Shown here: in pieces, positions 46,659 through 55,389 of the stretch | How the letters are laid out: every line of letters starts with the position of its first letter | Position numbering within the stretch: the first letter of the stretch is position 1 | From: Bacillus sp. CH30_1T | GTDB lineage: Bacteria; Bacillota; Bacilli; Bacillales; Bacillaceae_B | DNA: 64,000 bases | NCBI RefSeq assembly: GCF_008364765.1 | Contig: NZ_VTUY01000005.1 | Span: forward strand, 109,297-173,296 | Reading direction: 5' to 3' | The notes under the pieces: model-generated | The model's database searches: none | What the model was told of the DNA's origin: nothing | Seen by the model: the letters and a program-made list of their open reading frames with translations, nothing else | Made by a program: the position numbers and the translations under genes

Positions 46659-47291
46659 ATGAGTGAAACAATCTCCTTATTACTGCTGGCGTTTGCTGTA
46701 AGTCTTGATAGTTTTAGCACAGGTTTAACTTACGGATTACGAAAAGTGAAAATCCCTACAAAATCAATCAGCATCATATCTATTTGTTCGGCGAGCTCCT
46801 TATTGTTGGCCATGTTGCTTGGTCAGACCATTGGATCCATCATCACACCACTTTGGGCTGGAAGGATCGGCGGACTGATCCTGGTTGTGATTGGAGCAGC
46901 TGTACTGTACCAGTTCTTTAGACCGGAAAGAGAAACGGTATTATCCCAAGAAAAAACGTTAATTAACTTTGAGATTAAATCCATAGGATTAGTGGTTCAA
47001 ATTTTAAGAAGACCGTTAACGGCAGACTTTGATAGATCGGGTACAATTACTGGTATTGAAGCATTTATGCTTGGAATCGCACTGTCATTGGATGCGTTCG
47101 GTGCCGGAATTGGCGCTGCGTTATTAAATTTCTCGCCATTCATACTTACTTTAGCCATCCTGGTGATGAGCTTTACGTTCTTATTCTCAGGATTGAAGAT
47201 GGGGGAATTCTTCTCTCATATACGATGGATTCACCGAGTGTCATTTCTACCGGGAGTTCTGTTGATCCTTATAGGGATCCTGAGGTTTTAA
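46659..47291 (+). CDS. ytaF: Sporulation membrane protein YtaF
   Basis: A 210-residue protein with six membrane helices in two related halves, each with an ALSLDAFGAG-like motif (first copy AFAVSLDSFSTGLTYG, second GIALSLDAFGAGIGA). It belongs to the MntP/YtaF cation-exporter-like superfamily. YtaF is sporulation-linked in B. subtilis; the ion, if any, is unknown. Located between mutM and coaE as in B. subtilis; starts after GGGAGGG. Confidence 0.9.
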   Translation: MSETISLLLLAFAVSLDSFSTGLTYGLRKVKIPTKSISIISICSASSLLLAMLLGQTIGSIITPLWAGRIGGLILVVIGAAVLYQFFRPERETVLSQEKTLINFEIKSIGLVVQILRRPLTADFDRSGTITGIEAFMLGIALSLDAFGAGIGAALLNFSPFILTLAILVMSFTFLFSGLKMGEFFSHIRWIHRVSFLPGVLLILIGILRF

Positions 47292-47322
47292 TGGCTGACA
47301 TGAGTTAGAAAGGAATAGGATA

Positions 47323-47928
47323 ATGGCTAGTATTATAGGATTAACAGGTGGTATTGCAAGTGGTAAAAGCACAGTTTCAAAAATGTTAAATGAAAAAGGC
47401 TATACGATCATTGATGCAGACCTTGCTGCCCGTATGGTGGTTGAGGTTGATCAGCCGGCTTACCTTGCGATTGTGGAAGAATTCGGTGAACACATACTGC
47501 ACGATCACGATTCAACCATCAATCGGGAAAAACTCGGCCAGATCATCTTTAACTCTGAAGAAAAACGTAAAAAGCTTAATGGAATCGTACATCCTGCCGT
47601 CAGAAGCATGATGCTCTCACATAAAGATGAAGCCATTCTTGCTGGTAAAAACACGATTTTCATGGATATCCCCCTTTTATTTGAAAGCAACTTGACGTGG
47701 ATGGTAGATCGCACAGTCGTAGTATATGTGAACGAAGAAACCCAACTATCCCGTCTAATGGAGCGGAACCACTTTAATCGTGAAGATGCATCATCCCGCA
47801 TCGCTTCCCAATTCCCCTTAAAGGATAAAGCAAGCCTTGCCGACGCAATCATCGACAACAACGGACCTCTACATGAGACCCAAGAACAGCTTGATGTACT
47901 ATTAGTGGAGTGGGATCTAAAACCATAG
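47323..47928 (+). CDS. coaE: Dephospho-CoA kinase
   Basis: Last step of coenzyme A synthesis: ATP-dependent phosphorylation of the ribose 3'-OH of dephospho-CoA. 201 residues with P-loop GGIASGKST (about 8-16), the acid of IDADLAARMV, and the lid region HPAVRSMM, VYVNEETQLSRLMERN. Follows ytaF by 31 bases with AGAAAGGA upstream. Confidence 0.95.
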   Translation: MASIIGLTGGIASGKSTVSKMLNEKGYTIIDADLAARMVVEVDQPAYLAIVEEFGEHILHDHDSTINREKLGQIIFNSEEKRKKLNGIVHPAVRSMMLSHKDEAILAGKNTIFMDIPLLFESNLTWMVDRTVVVYVNEETQLSRLMERNHFNREDASSRIASQFPLKDKASLADAIIDNNGPLHETQEQLDVLLVEWDLKP

Positions 47929-47940
47929 AATGACTTATGA

Positions 47941-47970
47941 GCTGACAAGGAAACCTCTTGTCGGCATTTT
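47941..47970 (+). terminator. Terminator after coaE
   Basis: GCTGACAAG pairs with CTTGTCGGC with one G-U pair, seven-base loop, then ATTTTTATTTT. Confidence 0.88.
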
Positions 47971-48122
47971 TATTTTGGTCCACTAGATAATTAGTAGTTA
48001 TGATGATAAATATTGATTTTTGGTTTGCGTTTGTATTTAAGACAAACTCTAAACGTATCTATAGAATCTTTATGGTGTTTGTCTGTCAAAATGTATAGGC
48101 ACTAAATATATATCAGCACAGA

Positions 48123-48246
48123 GTGGATTGTAGCGGAAGGCACTTGACTCCTGCGGGAATAGCGGGACAGGTGAGACCCCGCAGGCGCAGCCGAGGAGGC
48201 TCACCGCCCGCCCCGCGGAAAGCAAGTGCCTGGAGCGGAAAGGAAC
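48123..48246 (+). repeat. Structured intergenic repeat, copy C (upstream of gapB)
   Basis: Helices: AGGCACTTG / CAAGTGCCT, GCGGG / CCCGC, GGTGAG / CTCACC, and GGC-GCA-GCC. Nearly identical to copy D on the other side of gapB, including part of the flank (CAAAATGTATAG about 35 bases before). Occupies most of the 517-base gap between coaE and gapB. Confidence 0.9.
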
Positions 48247-48362
48247 GGTCAATGTTTACATCAATTTCATTGAAAAAATGTATGAATTCACACCACAAAA
48301 ATATACATTCAATAAGCCTATTTGTCAGAATAATAAAACATTAAAAATCCGCAAAATACTTA

Positions 48363-48390
48363 TTAACATATTCTCTAAATATGTTATACT
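48363..48390 (+). promoter_or_regulatory. Probable gapB promoter
   Basis: TTAACA at 48363-48368 and TATACT at 48385-48390 with 16 bases between. In B. subtilis gapB is repressed by CcpN during growth on sugars; a CcpN site cannot be picked out with confidence here. Confidence 0.5.
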
Positions 48391-48445
48391 ATTTTTAGCA
48401 AATAAACATATAAGTATAACATTAATATAGAGGGGAGCCGGATTT

Positions 48446-49474
48446 ATGAAGGCGAAAATTGCAATCAATGGTTTTGGACGTATTGGGAGAATGGTTTTCA
48501 GGAAAGCAATATTAGAGGAAAACTTAGAGGTTGTAGCCATTAACGCAAGCTACCCGGCTGAAACATTAGCACATTTAATTAAGTATGACACAAATCATGG
48601 AACATTTCAGGCAGATGTGGTGACGGAAGATGATGCACTCATCGTCAATGGCAAGCGTGTCCTACTATTAAGCAATCGTGATCCTAAAGCTTTGCCTTGG
48701 GGCGAATTAAATATCGACATTGTGATTGAAGCTACTGGAAAATTCAATTCGAAAGATCAAGCGAGCCTTCATTTAGAAGCGGGAGCGAAAAAGGTCATCC
48801 TGACTGCCCCTGGTAAAAATGAAGACGTAACAATTGTGATGGGTGTAAATGAAAGCGCATTAAATATTGAAGAACACAGTGTCATTTCAAATGCATCGTG
48901 TACAACGAACTGTTTAGCGCCAGTTGCGAAGGTATTAGATGAGCAATTTGGTATTGAAAATGGACTTATGACGACAGTCCATGCTTACACAAATGACCAA
49001 AAGAATATTGATAATCCACATAAAGATTTGAGAAGAGCGAGAGCGTGCGGCCAGTCGATCATCCCGACCACGACTGGTGCAGCAAAAGCATTATCATTGG
49101 TTCTGCCACAATTAAACGGCAAGCTTCACGGAATGGCATTACGTGTACCTACACCAAATGTTTCACTAGTGGACCTGGTTGTAGATGTGAAAAGAGACGT
49201 AACAGTAGAAGAAATCAACGAAGCTTTCATTACGGCTTCTGTTAGTTCCTTACACGGAGTGCTGCAATACACTACGGAACCATTAGTTTCAATTGACTTT
49301 AATACAAATCCTCATTCAGCGATCATCGACGGGTTATCCACGATGGTAATGGCAGATCGAAAAGTGAAGGTACTGGCCTGGTACGATAATGAGTGGGGTT
49401 ATTCATGCCGCGTCGTTGATCTGGCTAAATTCGTTGCATCAAAAATGAACGCAAAACAAGAAGTCAACGTTTGA
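48446..49474 (+). CDS. gapB: Glyceraldehyde-3-phosphate dehydrogenase, gluconeogenic type (GapB)
   Basis: A 342-residue dehydrogenase. NAD(P) fold INGFGRIGRMVFRKA; catalytic Cys152 in SNASCTTNCLAP; RRARACGQSIIPTTTGAAKA and NPHSAI/DGLS, then WYDNEWGYSCRV. The start MKAKIAINGFGRIGRM, 342-residue length and position before speD fit GapB, which works with NADP in the gluconeogenic direction in B. subtilis, rather than glycolytic GapA. Preceded by GAGGGGAGC. It is flanked by two near-identical direct repeats (copies C and D). Confidence 0.92.
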   Translation: MKAKIAINGFGRIGRMVFRKAILEENLEVVAINASYPAETLAHLIKYDTNHGTFQADVVTEDDALIVNGKRVLLLSNRDPKALPWGELNIDIVIEATGKFNSKDQASLHLEAGAKKVILTAPGKNEDVTIVMGVNESALNIEEHSVISNASCTTNCLAPVAKVLDEQFGIENGLMTTVHAYTNDQKNIDNPHKDLRRARACGQSIIPTTTGAAKALSLVLPQLNGKLHGMALRVPTPNVSLVDLVVDVKRDVTVEEINEAFITASVSSLHGVLQYTTEPLVSIDFNTNPHSAIIDGLSTMVMADRKVKVLAWYDNEWGYSCRVVDLAKFVASKMNAKQEVNV

Positions 49475-49506
49475 AAGAACCCAAATAAAAAATAAGCTGC
49501 ATCCTT

Positions 49507-49540
49507 AGAACGTACCTTTCCAGGTGCGTTCTTTTCTTTT
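49507..49540 (+). terminator. Terminator after gapB
   Basis: AGAACGTACC and GGTGCGTTCT pair with one G-U, short loop, followed by TTTCTTTT. Confidence 0.85.
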
Positions 49541-49602
49541 ATTAAACTTTTTATAAATAGAAGACATCGGACAGCTCTATTAGGTAGTTGATGTATTTAG
49601 GA

Positions 49603-49657
49603 ACTCCTTTGGCAGAAAGTTTGTTTTAGGAACAACTTTCTACCAAAGAGCTTTTTT
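49603..49657 (+). terminator. Second strong hairpin after gapB
   Basis: CTCCTTTGGCAGAAAGTT pairs with AACTTTCTACCAAAGAG with one bulge and one G-U, then GCTTTTTTG. It is about 60 bases beyond the first terminator, so it may be left from another transcript. Confidence 0.7.
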
Positions 49658-49706
49658 GTGCTTATCTATCAAAATGTATAGTTAGTAAAAGTGTAGTATC
49701 AGAGAG

Positions 49707-49830
49707 TAGATTGTAGCGGAAGGCACTTGACTCCTGCGGGAATAGCGGGACAGGTGAGACCCCGCAGGCGTAGCCGAGGAGGCTCACCGCCCGCCCCGCG
49801 GAAAGCAAGTGCCTGGAGCGGAAATGAACG
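49707..49830 (+). repeat. Structured intergenic repeat, copy D (downstream of gapB)
   Basis: Same helices as copy C; only a handful of differences across about 120 bases (for example GGC-GTA-GCC instead of GGC-GCA-GCC, within the loop). Same orientation, about 1.58 kb from copy C. Confidence 0.9.
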
Positions 49831-49928
49831 GTCCTTGTTTAGAGAATGAAATTATTACAGTGTTGTATATATCAAAAAGTGAAAAAGGTATTCGTATTAT
49901 CCGCTTGAAAAAAGTTTGAAAAAATTTA

Positions 49929-49957
49929 TTGCAAAAGGGTTTTAAACAAAGTATACT
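49929..49957 (+). promoter_or_regulatory. speD promoter
   Basis: TTGCAA at 49929-49934 and TATACT at 49952-49957 with exactly 17 bases between. Confidence 0.75.
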
Positions 49958-49963
49958 ATTTTT

Positions 49964-50114
49964 CGTGAACTTCTTATTAGCAAATGAATACTGATTTAGC
50001 TACTTAAAGGGTTAGGACCTCTTCGGACTAACTTTCCCCCGTGGTAGTTAAGATTTTGCCAAAAGACACGTTCATTTTGACGAAAAAAATTATGTCAAAG
50101 GGGGAAACACGAAA
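49964..50114 (+). promoter_or_regulatory. Long structured 5' leader of speD
   Basis: About 150 bases lie between the promoter and the start codon. Nested pairings are visible: CTTAA with TTAAG on the outside and GTTAG with CTAAC, containing a TCTTC loop, on the inside. A CCCCCGTGG stretch lies between. No T-run is seen, so if regulatory it may act on translation. No known class recognised. Confidence 0.4.
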
Positions 50115-50495
50115 ATGGAAACAATGGGTCGTCATGTAATCTCAGAATTATGGGGTTGCGATTTTGAAAAATTAAACGATGTAGTAGGAATTGAAAAAAC
50201 ATTCGTAGATGCTGCGCTTAAATCAGGTGCAGAGGTACGTGAGGTAGCTTTCCATAAATTTGCTCCTCAAGGTGTTAGTGGAGTTGTGATCATTTCAGAA
50301 TCACATCTAACTATTCACAGTTTTCCTGAACATGGTTATGCCAGTATTGATGTATATACTTGCGGTGATTTAGATCCTAACATCGCTGCTGAATATATTG
50401 CAGATGCTCTTGGTGCTGACACACGTGAAACAATTGAATTGCCACGTGGTATGGGTCCGGTACAAGTGAAGAAGTCTCAGGCTCAAGCCCTTTAA
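50115..50495 (+). CDS. speD: S-adenosylmethionine decarboxylase proenzyme
   Basis: Makes decarboxylated AdoMet, the aminopropyl donor for spermidine. The 126-residue proenzyme cuts itself between Glu62 and Ser63 in [16 protein letters not shown], turning Ser63 into the pyruvoyl cofactor; the His and Cys of the active site are in [17 protein letters not shown]. Small class 1B enzyme as in B. subtilis SpeD (SpeH). Starts [15 protein letters not shown] after AAAGGGGG. Follows gapB as in B. subtilis, but with a larger gap caused by the repeat and leader. Confidence 0.95.
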   Translation: METMGRHVISELWGCDFEKLNDVVGIEKTFVDAALKSGAEVREVAFHKFAPQGVSGVVIISESHLTIHSFPEHGYASIDVYTCGDLDPNIAAEYIADALGADTRETIELPRGMGPVQVKKSQAQAL

Positions 50496-50510
50496 TCGAA
50501 GATAACTCAG

Positions 50511-50542
50511 AAGAGATGCGTATTAGATGCATCTCTTTTTTT
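50511..50542 (+). terminator. Terminator after speD
   Basis: AAGAGATGC and GCATCTCTT pair perfectly with a nine-base loop, then TTTTT. Confidence 0.93.
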
Positions 50543-50626
50543 ATGCATTTGTACAGGATTTGATTTTGAATTTTCATTCTTGTGGTTTTCGTGTAAAATA
50601 AGGGTAAATAAAGGGAGGAACTTTAA

Positions 50627-51007
50627 ATGAGTGGAATACGTACTTTTTTTAAACGGTTTCAATCAGAATGTGAGACATCTGATCAGCACGAAGATAAAGA
50701 CCTGAAATCACGCTATTATAAATCCATGCATCAAGGTGCATTTAATGCAGTATTAGAGTTATTCTCATCCTCTGAGTATGAGGTGATTTCCCAGTCTAAG
50801 GACAGAGGTGAAATTACGGTCCGTAAAAATGGTACTCCCCAATTGTTTATTGTCGCAACGGTCATCACGGTAAGGCCATTTGAAACGGCAGTCGATTTCA
50901 AGATCAGTGCGGATAAAGGGAAAATCTTTGGTACATATACGGTCTTAAAAGCACAGATTAACCATTACTATCAAAAGCTTGATAGCGAATTGACAAAAGT
51001 GAAATAA
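50627..51007 (+). CDS. Conserved hypothetical cytosolic protein
   Basis: I do not recognise a named family for this 126-residue protein. It has no signal peptide or membrane helix. The first 45 residues are charged ([25 protein letters not shown]); the rest looks like a small alpha/beta domain with strands around [26 protein letters not shown] and VDFKIS. It has a perfect GGGAGGAA ribosome site and sits alone between speD and nrdR. Reading frame, codon pattern and ribosome site make it a real gene; function cannot be given. Confidence 0.75.
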   Translation: MSGIRTFFKRFQSECETSDQHEDKDLKSRYYKSMHQGAFNAVLELFSSSEYEVISQSKDRGEITVRKNGTPQLFIVATVITVRPFETAVDFKISADKGKIFGTYTVLKAQINHYYQKLDSELTKVK

Positions 51008-51089
51008 CGGTAAATCCTTTATAAGCTTGTGTAAGTCGAAGCTTTTTTATATGATGAAAGTAATAGTATGTAATAACGGAGCTGATATT

Positions 51090-51545
51090 ATGAAGTGCCC
51101 GTCTTGCCAGCATAATGGTACACGAGTAGTGGACTCCCGTCCTGCTGATGAAGGACGTTCAATCAGAAGAAGAAGAGAATGTGAAGAGTGTAATTTCCGC
51201 TTCACGACCTTCGAGAAGGTTGAGGAGCTTCCTTTAATTGTGGTGAAAAAAGAAGGGGTAAGAGAAGAGTTTAGTCGAGAGAAGATTTTGAGAGGGTTGA
51301 TCAAGGCTTGTGAGAAGCGCCCGGTCCCTCTTGAGAGATTAGAAAAGATCACAACGGATATTGAAAAGGAACTCCGTAATCAAGGTGCTTCTGAAGTGGA
51401 ATCCGTTAAGATTGGTGAGATGGTCATGGATCAACTTGCTAAGGTAGATGAAGTTGCATACGTACGCTTTGCATCTGTGTATAGACAATTCAAGGATATT
51501 AATGTATTTATAGACGAACTGAAAGAATTAATAAAAAAAGAGTAG
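51090..51545 (+). CDS. nrdR: Transcriptional repressor NrdR
   Basis: An ATP/dATP-sensing repressor of ribonucleotide reductase genes, 151 residues. N-terminal zinc ribbon with CPSC and CEEC pairs ([18 protein letters not shown] and [17 protein letters not shown]), then an ATP cone ([20 protein letters not shown], ending with [16 protein letters not shown]). ATG 51090 follows GGAG; an earlier ATG at 51027 is not in keeping with the family. Located before dnaB as in B. subtilis (YtcG). Confidence 0.95.
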   Translation: MKCPSCQHNGTRVVDSRPADEGRSIRRRRECEECNFRFTTFEKVEELPLIVVKKEGVREEFSREKILRGLIKACEKRPVPLERLEKITTDIEKELRNQGASEVESVKIGEMVMDQLAKVDEVAYVRFASVYRQFKDINVFIDELKELIKKE

Positions 51546-51613
51546 AAGAATGAGCTGAAGATGTAATTCTTTAGCTCTTTTCTCTTTATTTTTTTGAAAG
51601 GTAGAATCCAACT

Positions 51614-53002
51614 ATGATGAAGAAGCATTGGAATGAAATACAACCAATCGATCACTACACGGTAGGCACAAATGGGATTCTTCAGGAATACGATCGGAAA
51701 ATCATCACGTTTCTGTACCAGCCTTTAATTGGTTCGGTTTGTTACAGTCTTTATATGAGTTTATGGGGAGAAGTAGAAGAAAACAGGCTATGGTCAACAC
51801 ATTCAACTCATTATCACCTGATGAACGTTCTGTCTGTCAATCTTCAGGAAGTATATGAAGCGAGAATGAAGCTTGAAGGGATTGGGTTGTTAAAGGCATA
51901 CGAAAAAAAAGAAAACGAGGATCGGAGCTTTCTTTATGAACTTCAGCCTCCCCTCACCCCTCAGGAATTCTTTCATGATGGTATGTTAAATGTGTATCTT
52001 TACCGTAAAATAGGCAGAAGCCATTATTTGCGTTTAAAGAAATTCTTCACTGACCAATCGGTCGATAAACAGCAGCACGTTAACATCACACGATCCTTTC
52101 AAGATGTTTTCACATCAGAACAAATTAATTTTCTCCACCACGACGCAAATATGGATTCCGAGACAAAGTCTGGTGAACAATATATGAAATATGGGAAGAA
52201 TGATGGTCTTCCACTGGATGATATCGATTTTGATTTTCAGTTATTACTTGCAGGGTTATCTGAATCCATGGTTCCACGAAAAGCCTTTACAACTAATGTA
52301 AAGGAAACGGTTCTGAAGCTGAGCTACCTGTACGGTATTGATCCTCTTCAAATGAAAAATATCGTCTTAAGCTCCCTGGATGCAGATGATACCATCGATA
52401 TAGAGCTACTGCGCAAAACCGCACGTGATTGGTATGGGGTTCAGACAGGTGATCAACTGCCTGATTTGACTACGAGAATAGCGACTAATGCGCCTGTGAA
52501 ATCGGATAAACCCCTCACGAAAGAAGAAGAGCTCATTGAATACTTGGAAACAACGTCGCCCAAGGATGTTCTATCTGACATATCAAATGGAGGAGCTCCT
52601 TCTAAGTCAGACCTTCAGGCTGTTGAAGAGGTGCTCATGTCACAGAAGCTGCCGATTGGTGTCATGAATGTCCTGGTACAATATGTTTTGCTGAAAACGG
52701 ATATGAAACTCACAAAAGGATATATGGAAAAAATCGCGTCCCATTGGTCGAGAAAAAAGGTGACGACTGCAAGTGAAGCCATGGAATTAGCCAAAAAAGA
52801 ACACAAGCAGTATCTTGAGTGGGCTGAAGGGAAAAAGGAAAATAAAACGAATAGACGAAGAAAGCCGATTCGTACGGAAAAACTCCCGGAATGGTTCCAA
52901 GAAGGGGAAAACGAGAAAGGAAATGATTCTTCCCTTGATGGATATGATTTCGAAGCAGAAAAGAAGAAACTCGAAGAAGAGCTTAAAAATTTTCGGAAGT
53001 AG
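51614..53002 (+). CDS. dnaB: Replication initiation and membrane attachment protein DnaB
   Basis: A 462-residue helicase-loading protein of the Gram-positive type (not the E. coli DnaB helicase). It acts at oriC and at stalled forks between DnaD and DnaI to load the DnaC helicase. Start HWNEIQPIDHYTVGTNG with a winged-helix-like N-terminal DDBH1 region, a second DDBH2 repeat (about 310-400; SHWSRKKVTTASEAMELAKKEHK), and a lysine- and glutamate-rich tail. Preceded by GAAAGG. The dnaI start follows its stop after 12 bases. Confidence 0.93.
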   Translation: MMKKHWNEIQPIDHYTVGTNGILQEYDRKIITFLYQPLIGSVCYSLYMSLWGEVEENRLWSTHSTHYHLMNVLSVNLQEVYEARMKLEGIGLLKAYEKKENEDRSFLYELQPPLTPQEFFHDGMLNVYLYRKIGRSHYLRLKKFFTDQSVDKQQHVNITRSFQDVFTSEQINFLHHDANMDSETKSGEQYMKYGKNDGLPLDDIDFDFQLLLAGLSESMVPRKAFTTNVKETVLKLSYLYGIDPLQMKNIVLSSLDADDTIDIELLRKTARDWYGVQTGDQLPDLTTRIATNAPVKSDKPLTKEEELIEYLETTSPKDVLSDISNGGAPSKSDLQAVEEVLMSQKLPIGVMNVLVQYVLLKTDMKLTKGYMEKIASHWSRKKVTTASEAMELAKKEHKQYLEWAEGKKENKTNRRRKPIRTEKLPEWFQEGENEKGNDSSLDGYDFEAEKKKLEEELKNFRK

Positions 53003-53014
53003 GTGAACGTAGCG

Positions 53015-53947
53015 GTGGAGAGAATAAATAACACCCTGAAAAGGTTGGCGGCTTCTGGTTCGTTTCAACAAAGATATGAGCAAATGAAAAAAGAGATTCT
53101 TGAAAACAATGATGTGAAGGATTTTATTCGCAGGAATGAAGGCCGTGTAACAGGGGAAATGGTAAATGAGAGTCTGATGAAGTTATATGAATACATCTCT
53201 CAAAGTAAAGAATGTCGATACTGTCCTTCTTTACAGGAGTGTAAGAATATGATGGAAGGGTATGACCCTCATTTAGTGATCAGAGGCAATACCATCGACA
53301 TCGATTACCATCGCTGCCCTCGAAAAGTCATTCACGATGAAAGAACGAGCGCCCAGCGTTTAATCAAAAGCCTGTATGTGCCGAAGGATATTTTACAAGC
53401 ATCCTTCCAGACCCTGGATCTTGATTCTAAAAGCCGATTGGAGGCTGTCCGATTAGCAAAGAATTTCGTAGAGAACTATACAGAAGGTACAAAAATGAAA
53501 GGACTCTATTTTTACGGCAAGTTCGGAGTGGGTAAGTCCTATTTGTTAGGGGCGATGGCCAATGAGCTCGCCCAGAAAAAAATTGCGTCCCTGATTGTCT
53601 ACGTTCCTGAGTTCTTTAGAGAAATCAAGCAATCGCTGGGAGACAACTCGGTAAATGAAAAACTGGAAATGGTTAAAGGTGCACCGATCCTCATGCTCGA
53701 TGACATCGGCGCAGAAACCATGTCAAGCTGGGGAAGAGATGAAATCCTTGGGACGATCCTACAGTACAGAATGCTAGAAAACCTGCCTACATTCTTCACC
53801 TCCAACTTCAACTTCAACGAACTCACCCACCATTTGACGTACAGTCAACGGGGAGAAGAAGAAAAACTAAAGGCTGCACGAATCATGGAGCGAATTAAAT
53901 ACCTGTCTCAGCCTGTGTTGATTGATGGAAGGAATAGAAGAGAATAA
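53015..53947 (+). CDS. dnaI: Primosomal protein DnaI (helicase loader)
   Basis: An AAA+ ATPase that loads the replicative helicase. 310 residues from GTG 53015, matching the family start MERINNTLKRL and following TAGGTGA; a GTG four codons earlier is also open. The N-terminal domain has a zinc-binding site (CRYCPSLQEC, and CPRK about 40 residues later). Walker A is YGKFGVGKSYL, Walker B LMLDDIGAE, sensor 1 FFTSNFNF, and the arginine finger is near YSQRGEEEKLKAARIMERI. Paired with dnaB as in B. subtilis. Confidence 0.95.
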   Translation: MERINNTLKRLAASGSFQQRYEQMKKEILENNDVKDFIRRNEGRVTGEMVNESLMKLYEYISQSKECRYCPSLQECKNMMEGYDPHLVIRGNTIDIDYHRCPRKVIHDERTSAQRLIKSLYVPKDILQASFQTLDLDSKSRLEAVRLAKNFVENYTEGTKMKGLYFYGKFGVGKSYLLGAMANELAQKKIASLIVYVPEFFREIKQSLGDNSVNEKLEMVKGAPILMLDDIGAETMSSWGRDEILGTILQYRMLENLPTFFTSNFNFNELTHHLTYSQRGEEEKLKAARIMERIKYLSQPVLIDGRNRRE

Positions 53948-53956
53948 TTAAAATTG

Positions 53957-53999
53957 AAAAAGGAAGGTCACTCGCTTAGCGATTGACCTTCCTTTTTTT
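53957..53999 (+). terminator. Terminator of dnaB-dnaI
   Basis: AAAAAGGAAGGTCA and TGACCTTCCTTTTT form a perfect 14-bp stem with a 13-base loop, then more Ts. Confidence 0.96.
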
Positions 54000-54017
54000 A
54001 TGGTTCTATAATATTTG

Positions 54018-54188
54018 TTGGGGTTCTTACACAATTAGCAGACACAAAAAATGCACGTAATCGCCCAGTCTTTTATACTTGAATTGTCGAGAAACAAGTA
54101 AAGATTGGAGATACGTGCATAATGAATTCTACCATAATGTTGCCTGGTTTTGAAGAAGTAAACATCATGAAGATAAAAAGATCACAAT
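54018..54188 (+). mobile_element. Remnant of an ISL3 family insertion sequence
   Basis: ATG 54122 opens MNSTIMLPGFEEVNIMKIK, which follows the start of ISL3-type transposases (MNSTIMLPGL then a VKV region); the frame ends after 23 codons, at a TGA formed where repeat copy E begins. Upstream, GGGTTCTTACACAATTAG at about 54021 looks like the IS left end, and ATGCACGTA (54051-54059) and TACGTGCAT (54112-54120) form a perfect inverted pair in the leader. Over 1 kb of the transposase gene is missing. Confidence 0.65.
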
Positions 54189-54316
54189 GTTGATTGGAGC
54201 GGAAGGGGGCTCGACTCCTGCGGGAATAGCGGGAAAGTTGAGACCCCACAGGGCAAAGCCCGAGGAGGCTCAACTCACGCCCCGCGGAAAGCGAGCCTCC
54301 TGGAGCGGAAATCAAC
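54189..54316 (+). repeat. Structured intergenic repeat, copy E
   Basis: Close to copy A: GTTGATT / AATCAAC, inner AGTTGAG / CTCAACT and GGGC-AAA-GCCC are the same. The outer helix differs on both arms together: GGGGGCTCG against CGAGCCTCC, where copy A has GGTGCTCG and CGAGCACC. It directly abuts the IS remnant. Confidence 0.9.
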
Positions 54317-54444
54317 CATTACTCGCTTCTTTTAACAATCAAAAGATTCAAAAAGTAATAATTAAATCTCCTCATCAACTTCTAAATTATACAAGCCTCC
54401 CATATATATAAATCAGGGATTTGGGTTTAAGGAGGCGAGAAAGT

Positions 54445-55311
54445 TTGATTGAATTTATCTTCAAGCAAAAAAATGATGCATTAAAGCTTCAAGAACACCT
54501 CAATAAAGAGTTCATACAATCATGGTTCCATGAAACGCTCTTTCAACATACAACTCACTATAATCTGACGATAGAGGTTTCCCCCTTCTTCAAGGAAAAA
54601 GAAAAGCTGTTCAACGGGGTTTCCCACTTTGTCTTAAATGATAAATGCATGGACTGGTCCGAATCAGCCTTGAAAGAAAATTATTTTTATGAAGATGTTG
54701 ATGAAATCAATCAAATATTAGAGGTCGTATCAGAGATGAGGATGGGTGAGCGACCTGAATTGATGGAGCTGATCGGTGAATGGGACGAGGCCGAATACGT
54801 CCACAACAGCCTGGAGCTTTTGTTGGAAGGGAAGGCCCCCATATCATTCGACTCTTTCAGCAAATTCAGGCTGAAGAAGCTTCAGGAGAGACTGCTCCTC
54901 ATGCTGGATCTTGCTATAGATGAATATAAGATGGAGCAGGAATATCAAATGTTTGTCCATATGCTGCGGGAGTATCTGGCATCAAGGGAGCAGAAAATAC
55001 GAACCATCCATCTGTACTCGACGGGTTACGGCTATCGTTTCTTTGATGAAGACATGAAAGAGGTGACAAGGCAGGAATTGACGAAGGCAATTGATAAACG
55101 CCTTCTGACGAATCACCCGTTATACGTTGATTCGTACACCATCGCTCCGTTATTATCCCTTGCACCGGAGAAGATACTCGTGTACGGGAATGGTGACCAT
55201 CAATTGATCAGAACACTACAGAATATTTTTGAAGAACGGATCGATCTTTTGCCGATTAGTTACTTCCCTGATACACTTCTTTACCCTTCATGGGATATCG
55301 CGAATGAATAG
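54445..55311 (+). CDS. ytxC: Putative sporulation protein YtxC
   Basis: A 288-residue cytosolic protein placed between dnaI and thrS, exactly the ytxC position in B. subtilis. It begins IEFIFKQKNDALKLQEHL and has FSKFRLKKLQERLLLMLDLAIDEYKMEQEYQMFVHMLREYL in the middle (the strongly helical, conserved YtxC region), ending PEKILVYGNGDHQLIRTLQNIFEERI. The family is linked to sporulation by regulation and phylogeny; biochemical role unknown. The start is a TTG eight bases after AAGGAGGC; an ATG eight codons earlier precedes the ribosome site. Confidence 0.85.
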   Translation: MIEFIFKQKNDALKLQEHLNKEFIQSWFHETLFQHTTHYNLTIEVSPFFKEKEKLFNGVSHFVLNDKCMDWSESALKENYFYEDVDEINQILEVVSEMRMGERPELMELIGEWDEAEYVHNSLELLLEGKAPISFDSFSKFRLKKLQERLLLMLDLAIDEYKMEQEYQMFVHMLREYLASREQKIRTIHLYSTGYGYRFFDEDMKEVTRQELTKAIDKRLLTNHPLYVDSYTIAPLLSLAPEKILVYGNGDHQLIRTLQNIFEERIDLLPISYFPDTLLYPSWDIANE

Positions 55312-55334
55312 GCTGCTTATTTTATGGAATGCTC

Positions 55335-55363
55335 TTGCTTTTCAAAACATAACCGATTATAAT
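55335..55363 (+). promoter_or_regulatory. thrS promoter
   Basis: TTGCTT at 55335-55340 and TATAAT at 55358-55363 with exactly 17 bases between; it lies upstream of the T-box leader. Confidence 0.7.
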
Positions 55364-55389
55364 ACCTACATAATAAGTCAATAAATAAA

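Noticed and set aside
48070..48344. Frames of 60-73 codons through repeat copy C on both strands
   Set aside because: Same cause as in copy B; the helix-preserving changes between copies are not codon-like.
54073..54411. Frames of 74-80 codons through repeat copy E
   Set aside because: They mix IS remnant, repeat and AT-rich spacer, and have no ribosome site.
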